10,188 nt of DNA from Stephanodiscus triporus (Eukaryota; Bacillariophyta; Thalassiosirophyceae; Thalassiosirales; Thalassiosiraceae): positions 1 to 10,188 of the forward strand of contig JALLAZ010001119.1 of NCBI GenBank assembly GCA_036939755.1, given 5' to 3'. This document shows positions 1 to 5,271 of this stretch, piece after piece. A model generated the notes under the pieces. It was given only the letters and a program-made list of their open reading frames with translations, searched no databases and was not told the origin of the DNA. The position numbers and the translations under genes were made by a program. Numbering within the stretch: position 1 is the first letter of the stretch; each line of letters opens with the position of its first letter.

Positions 1-35
1 AATCCGCGCCGCTGGAGGCCGCGGAAGCTCACCAT
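1..35 (-). CDS. Possible 5' end of a minus-strand gene cut by the left window edge
   Basis: Reading leftwards, an ATG at 35-33 sits in a very good eukaryotic start context (CCCACCATGG) and stays open to the window edge, giving MVSFRGLQRRG. The stretch before it on the minus strand (about 36-75) is rich in CA and A, like a 5' leader, while the stretch after it is GC-rich, like the coding DNA nearby. Only eleven residues are visible, so no function can be suggested. CCATGG is a palindrome, so the plus strand also has an ATG here, but that reading stops after 13 codons. If real, the gene is divergent from the oxygenase gene and shares the 36-309 promoter. Confidence 0.3.
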   Translation of the reverse strand, partial: MVSFRGLQRRG

Positions 36-309
36 GGTGGGGATGTTTGTTTGTGTGTTGTGTTTTGTGTTTTAGTACGAATTCCTACGTAGAAAATCAA
101 CGGGAGAGATAGGTACCTACTTGAAAAGTAGGATTTCGTTCCCGCCGGAACCCATAGCGGTTAAGCTGTTAAGCTAATAAATCGGCTACAAGAAAGTGAG
201 TGGTCGCGCCAAAAACGCGGGGGCGCCCTATATTTTCCCCCCTTTTGGCGCCCAATCCCGAGAGGTCTTCCAATTCAGCCTGCGTATCGTAATCGATGAA
301 AAACGCGCG
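36..309. promoter_or_regulatory. Compact promoter / 5' leader region upstream of the oxygenase gene, possibly bidirectional
   Basis: This gap lies between a putative minus-strand start at 35 and the ATG at 310. It holds a perfect tandem octamer (GTTAAGCT twice, 160-175), two inverted E2F-type sites (206-214 and 243-251), a TATA-like string TATATTTT (229-236), a GGGCGCCC palindrome (221-228) and CCAAT (252-256). The frame of the downstream gene is open back to 196 but contains no ATG before 310, so this part is read as leader. Promoter assignment is inference from position and motifs. Confidence 0.45.
206..256. promoter_or_regulatory. Inverted pair of E2F-type sites flanking a TATA-like element
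   Basis: GCGCCAAAA at 206-214 and TTTTGGCGC at 243-251 are exact inverted copies. Each contains TTTGGCGC, which fits the general E2F/DP consensus TTTSSCGC. TATATTTT (229-236) lies between them and CCAAT (252-256) directly follows the second. The pair ends about 60 bases before the ATG at 310. E2F/DP proteins drive S-phase genes in plants, animals and algae. Binding here is inferred from the motif only. Confidence 0.45.
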
Positions 310-1203
310 ATGGCCGTTCGTCCCAACCCTTCGTCGTCGCCGGCCGCCGCATTCAACCTGCCGCCTGCTGCCGTCGCTCGCGTCGCTCGCATCGGCCTCA
401 TCCTCCTCGCGTCGTCCGCGTCGTCGTCCCGTTTCCGACCGCCCGGCGTCGTCGTCGCCGTAGTCGCGTTCTCCGCCACGACCGTCGGGCCGTCGTCGTC
501 GTCGTCGTCGTCGCGCGGGCGCCCCCTCGCAGTTCGCGTCGGGGGCGGAAGTCTGTCGTCGAACCAACACTACCCCACCATCCCCATATCGAGGTCCGAC
601 CAAGACGCGACCCTCGCCCTCCTGGAAACGATCGATTGGGACATGGCGAGGAACACCTCGCGGCGGAACGTCATACGCAGGGACGATCCCGCCACGCCCA
701 GGAACGACAGGAACAGGCCGTACTGCAATTCCTTCGTCTTCGGTCGTAACATGAAGGATCCCGCGGGCGGCCTTTCCTTCTGGTCCGCGAGGTATCCGAA
801 GGTATACGCGGGTCTGCGGGATCTGATGGCCAGGTACGATCCGGACTTCGACTACACCCACATAACGCTGAATAAGAACCTCCGGTGCAAGCGTCACACG
901 GACGGAGGCAACGCTGGACCGTCGTACATCGCGGGGTTTGGCGACTACACGGGGGGGGAACTCCTAGTCGAGATGCACGGGGGGGGCATGCCGGAGACGA
1001 TGCTCGACCTCAGGGGCATATTCGTCATGTTCGACGGGAAGAACCAGCCGCACGAGACGCAAGTCTTCGAGGGGGAGAGATACACGCTTGTTTACTACAC
1101 GTCGGACATCGTGCCGGGGGAGGGATCGTCGTCGTCGTTCGTTGATCGTTCGAATTGGGAGTATCGCGGTGGCCGGGCGGGAGAGCTCGGATTTACGAGA
1201 TGA
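310..1203 (+). CDS. Fe(II)/2-oxoglutarate-dependent oxygenase-like protein
   Basis: The protein has 297 residues from the ATG at 310, the first ATG in the open frame. The C-terminal half looks like a double-stranded beta-helix oxygenase. His196 and Asp198 in RHTDGGN form the HxD metal pair, His248 in QPHETQ is the candidate distal ligand, and Arg257 in GERYTLVYYTS, nine residues later, is the expected 2-oxoglutarate contact. GFGDYTGGELLVE (209-221) is the strand pair typical after HxD. Such enzymes couple 2-oxoglutarate decarboxylation to hydroxylation or demethylation; the substrate here cannot be read from sequence. Residues 1-80 are low complexity, with a short hydrophobic stretch (28-35) and a Ser run (62-68) encoded by TCG repeats. 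They could be a targeting peptide or a disordered tail. About 30 residues after the core (267-297) are also unassigned. Related sequences occur in algae and large algal viruses, to my recollection. The fold is fairly sure, the start less so. Confidence 0.75.
   Translation: MAVRPNPSSSPAAAFNLPPAAVARVARIGLILLASSASSSRFRPPGVVVAVVAFSATTVGPSSSSSSSRGRPLAVRVGGGSLSSNQHYPTIPISRSDQDATLALLETIDWDMARNTSRRNVIRRDDPATPRNDRNRPYCNSFVFGRNMKDPAGGLSFWSARYPKVYAGLRDLMARYDPDFDYTHITLNKNLRCKRHTDGGNAGPSYIAGFGDYTGGELLVEMHGGGMPETMLDLRGIFVMFDGKNQPHETQVFEGERYTLVYYTSDIVPGEGSSSSFVDRSNWEYRGGRAGELGFTR
491..514 (+). repeat. (GTC/TCG)n trinucleotide microsatellite inside the oxygenase gene
   Basis: An uninterrupted TCG-phase trinucleotide run encodes the seven-Ser run at residues 62-68. 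The surrounding 320-560 is also biased to TCG/CGC triplets, which explains why long frames are open on the opposite strand here. Length variation would change only the Ser tract and keep the frame. Confidence 0.7.
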
Positions 1204-1756
1204 GTCCTACGATCCAGTGCCCATGCGAGGATGTTCGCGCCCAGAAGGGGCGGATCGTGGTTTCGATTGGAGAAAGGTGTATGGCTTTTTTAGGCACTGC
1301 ACTAACGTGGCACCACTCCACTGGTACTCCGGGAAGGGCTATGTGGAATGGAACAACAGCTGCCGACTGGGTTTTGGCTCTTTGCTTTGCAGAGATAAGG
1401 GCCACATATATTAGGTTAAAAAGCACAAGCTAGCATAGGCAAAATAGTCTCATTCGTCATTTTTTTTATGCTTGCAAAAAGAGGGACGATATATTCGAAG
1501 ATGTAAAGAAGACATAATTGTTGATACGCTGAAACTCTCATTTAACAAGCCCATCTACAAAATATCCACTATCTCTTCATGATTCGGTCGACTCCTCTCT
1601 ATCGCTCTGTTAACGACGAACATCGGACACGCATAAATCAATTCTTTGAATGAACAACACCAAACAAAGCGTGTTGGTCGTCAAAACAAATATCATTTTT
1701 TATCCGAATGCTTCAAACAAACTTCCTGGCCTGATGCAAAATACTCTTGACCTTTC
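1204..1756. other. Convergent intergenic spacer
   Basis: This lies between the stops of the plus-strand oxygenase gene and the minus-strand gene at 1757. The first 200 bases are moderately GC-rich and then composition becomes AT-rich from about 1400, with a T run near 1460. Short frames are open at 1088-1433, but they resemble nothing I recognise and overlap the oxygenase gene. I see no RNA gene or repeat. It presumably holds both 3' untranslated regions. Confidence 0.5.
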
Positions 1757-3253
1757 CTATCTACTGTTTTTTGCACTTCGATCGGCTTTTACTGACGAAT
1801 GAGAGAGTATGGTTCGATCCGATCGATCCCAGCCACAAATCAAAGATCCGGATGACGCATTTAGCAACCCCTCTTGAATAGATTGCACATCAGAATCAGA
1901 GTGACGTCGCCCCCAATCGCAAATGAGTGTGCCATCTTCGACATAGGATCCAGACAAAGAGTTTCGTGTGCGAAAGCTGCAGATCAGAGACCCATCCCTG
2001 CTCTCCCCGGCCAAGCTTCCATTAAATGAACCCTCCCGCATAGAATCGACCGTTGGCCTGCGTTCGTTGACAGAAAATAGCGATGATCTACGCTTGCCTA
2101 TCCTAGACCTCCACGAAAGCATCGACTCGGTGTCGGATTTTTCTGCCTGATCATTAATGGCGGGCTTCATATCATCAGTTTTATATGATTCCTTCTCCTC
2201 GAGATTCGCGGCGTGTTCGTCTGCATCAATGTGCGTTTGCAAACCGTTGTGTGATTCCAAGACAAGACCGACCAAGTCGATGGCCGCGGAGGGCTCAGGT
2301 TTCCCATCATCGATTTTGCATGATTTTATCTCCTTGACATTTTCTTCGCGTTCGTTTGCATCATCATGCGTTTTCGAGGACAACACGTGGTCGTCCCCGT
2401 CGATGGAGGCAGAGGACCGACGCCTCGAATACCGACTCACCGCAATCCACTGAGGCAGACTAAGGTTGGAGCTGCTCCTCCTCATGAACGAACGACTGCC
2501 TCCGCCGCTGTTACCTCCACTATCCACCGGTCGGCCCGGCGAATGCGTTGGTGAATGCGTTGTAGGGCCTACGCCTTCATCTTCCGATTCGGACAGATCT
2601 AAGGACCGACGCTTCGAAAACCGTCTCACTGCAGTCCTCATCGGTCGACCGATGCGTGAGCTACTCCCCGTCAAAAACGAGCCACGGCGGCCGACACTTT
2701 TACCGCCACCCTCCGCCATTCGGCCAGGCGAAAGTGTCGGAGGGCCCGCGGCTTCACTTTCCGAATCGGACAGATCTATATCCTGCAGTACTTGCGCAGC
2801 CGTGACGCCCTCATCGAATTCAACGGACGTGAGAGCACTTGTGCGTCGACCGGGCATCTTCTCTTTGGATGGATCGCTCGCGGCATGGCCATGTTTGCCC
2901 GTAACCATGAGGGTTATGGAGCGAGTCAATGCATTCCCCCTCCGAGGGGGGGCGGAGCTTGCCCCTTCCGAAATGGAGGGAATGTATTTTGGACGGCGAG
3001 CGACTCTATCCGGAGTAAATTTATCCCTCCGACCCTCCTCTGACGAGGGACGAGACGGCGCGCAATCTTTATGAAGGCGTTGATTCATACGCCGCATGGC
3101 TTCTTCGTGAAATTCTAGAGAGCCGAGGACTTTGCCTTCATTCTTGATCTCCTCGACGCACAAATTGTATTGGCTCATTTTCTCCTCTACATCATCCTGC
3201 TTGGACTCAGGAGACGATTTGGATGACTTCCAGAGAATTTTCTTCGCAATCAT
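1757..3253 (-). CDS. Ser/Arg-rich, largely disordered protein of unknown function with internal duplications
   Basis: The protein has 498 residues from the first ATG (3253-3251). I do not recognise a family. Residues 20-60 are charged and probably helical (VEEKMSQYN...EEAMRRMNQRL). The rest is Ser-, Arg-, Gly- and Asp-rich and predicted by eye to be disordered. It is built from duplications: residues 160-218 and 219-281 are related units (DLSDSESE / DLSESEDE, ending in FSKRRS / YSRRRS); residues about 295-326 and 340-368 are another pair (THDDAN...CKIDDGKP / THIDAD...YKTDDMKP); and G[ST]LICx[FW] occurs three times at 421-427, 441-447 and 469-475. Many RRxS/RxxS sites (GRRTS, GRRGS, KRRS, RRRSS, GKRRSS, GRRHS) would suit basophilic kinases and 14-3-3 binding, which is inference. 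No signal peptide or membrane segment is visible. It is divergent from the TLC gene at 3776. The long frame and in-frame duplications support that it is a real gene. Confidence 0.7.
   Translation of the reverse strand: MIAKKILWKSSKSSPESKQDDVEEKMSQYNLCVEEIKNEGKVLGSLEFHEEAMRRMNQRLHKDCAPSRPSSEEGRRDKFTPDRVARRPKYIPSISEGASSAPPRRGNALTRSITLMVTGKHGHAASDPSKEKMPGRRTSALTSVEFDEGVTAAQVLQDIDLSDSESEAAGPPTLSPGRMAEGGGKSVGRRGSFLTGSSSRIGRPMRTAVRRFSKRRSLDLSESEDEGVGPTTHSPTHSPGRPVDSGGNSGGGSRSFMRRSSSNLSLPQWIAVSRYSRRRSSASIDGDDHVLSSKTHDDANEREENVKEIKSCKIDDGKPEPSAAIDLVGLVLESHNGLQTHIDADEHAANLEEKESYKTDDMKPAINDQAEKSDTESMLSWRSRIGKRRSSLFSVNERRPTVDSMREGSFNGSLAGESRDGSLICSFRTRNSLSGSYVEDGTLICDWGRRHSDSDVQSIQEGLLNASSGSLICGWDRSDRTILSHSSVKADRSAKNSR
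2171..2375 (-). repeat. Second, 135-bp-spaced diverged duplication in the same gene
   Basis: ATCATCAGTTTT at 2171 and ATCATCGATTTT at 2306 begin two related segments, 135 bases (45 codons) apart, encoding the paired THDDAN...KIDDGKP and THIDAD...KTDDMKP segments. It is independent of the 177-189 bp duplication next to it. Confidence 0.5.
2413..2777 (-). repeat. Diverged tandem duplication of about 180 bp inside the Ser/Arg-rich gene
   Basis: AGGACCGACGC recurs at 2413 and 2602 (189 apart) and CGGACAGATCT at 2590 and 2767 (177 apart), marking two units of 63 and 59 codons. The units correspond to residues 219-281 and 160-218 of the encoded protein. Differences are mostly indels of whole codons and substitutions, so the duplication is not recent. 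Confidence 0.65.
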
Positions 3254-3775
3254 TCTCAATAGTTACCCGGCGCTGAAGCTCCGGACTTACTCTGAAGCTC
3301 TAACGCAACGATGCAGGCTTGATATGAGTCATTATCTTATTATCATATCGTACGATACACCATTCGCCGACGCTACCATATCGTAGGCCGAGATAGAGGG
3401 AGGGCCGGGTACGACGATAATACCGGAATAAATCTATCGCCTCCAAGCAGGATACACAGTTCCCTTTGCGTTCGTGGAGTTTCAATATCGAGAGTTGTTT
3501 TGCGTTGGGTAGATATGAAGTAATACATATTTTTTGGAGAGGTATTAGAACTCGTCTCTCTATCGGTGAATAGAATGATTTGGGTTCGGTTAGCCCCGGG
3601 GTCATTTTGCTTCCCGCCAAATCTACGTAGAATCTCAGAATCTCTCTTGCCGTTGCACCACGCACCACAACACCTGATTGACGAACATCTCCGCTCCACG
3701 ACGGGCGATGCATCCTTAGATTTGTCCATCTTTGCTTGGAATAGAGTATCCGAGTATTATGTTCAACTGGTCCCC
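3254..3775. promoter_or_regulatory. Divergent intergenic region with promoters of the Ser/Arg-rich gene and the TLC gene
   Basis: The region separates two divergently oriented start codons. It contains a 12-base perfect palindrome TATCGTACGATA (3346-3357), about 93 bases before the minus-strand start. Composition is AT-rich compared with the coding sequence that starts near 3780. The plus-strand frame of the TLC protein is also open here back to an ATG at 3575, so part of it could be coding. Short open frames on the minus strand (3300-3729) overlap each other in different frames and are not convincing. Confidence 0.45.
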
Positions 3776-4756
3776 ATGTTAATGGACGACGCCGTAAGAT
3801 CCCACCGCCTCACCATTATGAAAGGCACCAGCAAAAGCGACCATGCTGCAAGCGACAATGCATCGCGGACCAACACCCCATTGCGGCAGTTGCGCAAGAG
3901 GGCAGCGGCCCGGGGAGGCGGCAGCAATGATCATCAGTCTCGTAGCGAGCGGTCGTCCTCGGCGCCCGCTCGGATCAGGGACAGGAGGAGCCGCCACCTG
4001 CTCGTGGAGGATCACTACCGCGTCGACCCCGACGACAAGACGCTGCTTCCCGGACTTCCCGTAAACGACGACGAGGACGTCATCCGTCACGACTTCTTCA
4101 ACTTGATCGCGCTGGTCCCGGTGGTGGTTCTCAACGTCCTCAATTGGAATTGGGACATACTGTTGGACCCGCACAGCAACATGACGATGCGACAGGCCTG
4201 GACGGGGGAGTGGTTCCCCCCGTTCTACGCCATCACGATCGGTTACTTCGTCGCCGACCTGATATGGGTCCTACTCGTGCCCCGCTGCGTCAAGAGCCCG
4301 GGGGTCATCATACAGCACCACGTGGCCACACTGCTGTACTTGATCATACCCTACAAGTACCCCGAGGACGGGTGGCTCATGGGCGCGTGCCTTTCCGTGG
4401 AGGTCAACACGTGGCTCCTCATCGCGCGTAGGGTCTTCAACAAGCAGGGATTCGGACCGTGGGTCATCAACCTGTCGTGCGTGTCCATCAGGATCAAACT
4501 GATTTCCATCATGTTCTACATCACGTGGTTCTTCATACGGTGCTACATCTACCCGTTAATCATGAAGGTGCTGTTCTCTCTTCTGTTGGCCGACTTGGAG
4601 AAGACGGGATCCATTTTCTACACGCATTATATGATCGCACTGCCTCTGCAATCAGTGTTTTGCGTATTGAATTTCAAGTGGACGTTCGACCTGTTCATGA
4701 GCAAATTCAGGGCGATGAGAAGCGGGGGACCGACGAAGATAGAGAAAGGGCTTTGA
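3776..4756 (+). CDS. TLC (TRAM/LAG1/CLN8)-domain multi-pass membrane protein
   Basis: The product has 326 residues from ATG 3776. Residues 1-100 are polar, basic and Ser-rich, with no signal peptide, and should be a cytosolic tail. From 105 on there are several hydrophobic helices (roughly 106-122, 148-168, 179-192, 199-217, 236-262 and 284-300). The TLC signature is visible as paired histidines in QHHVATLLYLI (180-190), followed by an acidic and Arg-containing helix SVEVNTWLLIARR (207-219). TLC proteins act in ER and plasma membranes; the family includes ceramide synthases, TRAM and the TLCD/TMEM56 lipid-composition proteins. The gap between HH and the E..R helix and the overall length fit the TLCD4/TMEM56-like branch better than ceramide synthase, but this is by eye. 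The start is uncertain: in-frame ATGs also lie at 3575, 3782 and 3818. Strong G/C-ending codon bias begins only near 3780-3850, which argues against 3575. The ATG at 3818 has the best -3 purine. Confidence 0.8.
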   Translation: MLMDDAVRSHRLTIMKGTSKSDHAASDNASRTNTPLRQLRKRAAARGGGSNDHQSRSERSSSAPARIRDRRSRHLLVEDHYRVDPDDKTLLPGLPVNDDEDVIRHDFFNLIALVPVVVLNVLNWNWDILLDPHSNMTMRQAWTGEWFPPFYAITIGYFVADLIWVLLVPRCVKSPGVIIQHHVATLLYLIIPYKYPEDGWLMGACLSVEVNTWLLIARRVFNKQGFGPWVINLSCVSIRIKLISIMFYITWFFIRCYIYPLIMKVLFSLLLADLEKTGSIFYTHYMIALPLQSVFCVLNFKWTFDLFMSKFRAMRSGGPTKIEKGL

Positions 4757-5271
4757 AAATCTGGTATTGTAATATTCCGAGGAGAATGTACAAATTGTTG
4801 TTCGTGCTTAAGGAAATGAGAGAGATTATTTAGGCTCAAGTAGAATCAGGCTGTAATTGTGCGCATTGCAGTCGAAAATCGGGAATTGACATTTCTTGAA
4901 AAAGGGTCGCGCGGGCGTTTTGGATCCCCGCAATATCTGGCCAGTTGGTGGCGTTGTGCATTGCTTTACTAAACTAGAATATTTCGATGGCATTGTCAAC
5001 TTTGTCTCATGCTGACTTGGGGGGTTTGGAAAGGGTTTGTGCAACCGTCGTCACGTGAACATCAACAGAAGATACGGGCGGCAAGGAACCATTTATTGCT
5101 TGAGAGGGATCACGCGGCATTATTGAGTAGGGGGGCGAATCGTAAAAATGAAAGGAACATTTGTATATTTGTTATTATTAGTCTAATGACCTAATTCTGC
5201 AACTCAACATGCTGGCCAGAACAAGCATGCATACTGTTAACATGTTGTAATGACACACAAGGACGACGACC
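4757..5271. other. Convergent intergenic spacer with short inverted repeats
   Basis: This spacer lies between the TLC gene stop and the stop of the large secreted-protein gene. It is AT-rich near 5140-5200. Near 5205-5247 there are overlapping inverted repeats: CAACATG (5205-5211) with CATGTTG (5241-5247), and CATGCT (5208-5213) with AGCATG (5224-5229). They could form alternative stems in either 3' untranslated region. No convincing coding frame or RNA gene is seen. Confidence 0.4.

Noticed and set aside
196..309. N-terminal extension of the oxygenase from a GTG at 196
   Set aside because: GTG starts are not expected in a eukaryotic nuclear gene, no ATG precedes 310 in frame, and the stretch carries promoter-like motifs.
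169..897. Long Arg-rich open frame on the minus strand opposite the oxygenase gene
   Set aside because: It arises from the TCG/CGC triplet bias of the coding strand. It has no domain, and the plus strand carries an intact catalytic motif set.
1088..1433. Two overlapping plus-strand frames running past the oxygenase stop
   Set aside because: They overlap the real gene in other frames, lack recognisable features and have no good start context. They are most likely 3' untranslated sequence.
2466..3074. 202-residue plus-strand frame opposite the Ser/Arg-rich gene
   Set aside because: The minus strand has the longer frame, in-frame duplications with whole-codon indels, and a proper ATG. The plus frame only mirrors them.
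3300..3729. Two minus-strand frames (118 and 137 residues) in the divergent region
   Set aside because: They overlap each other in different frames, have no recognisable features, and the plus-strand TLC frame and promoter explain the region better.
3776..4756. Ceramide synthase (LAG1) assignment for the TLC protein
   Set aside because: The TLC core is visible, but I do not see a Homeobox-like segment or the full Lag1p motif spacing, so only the broader TLC family is claimed.
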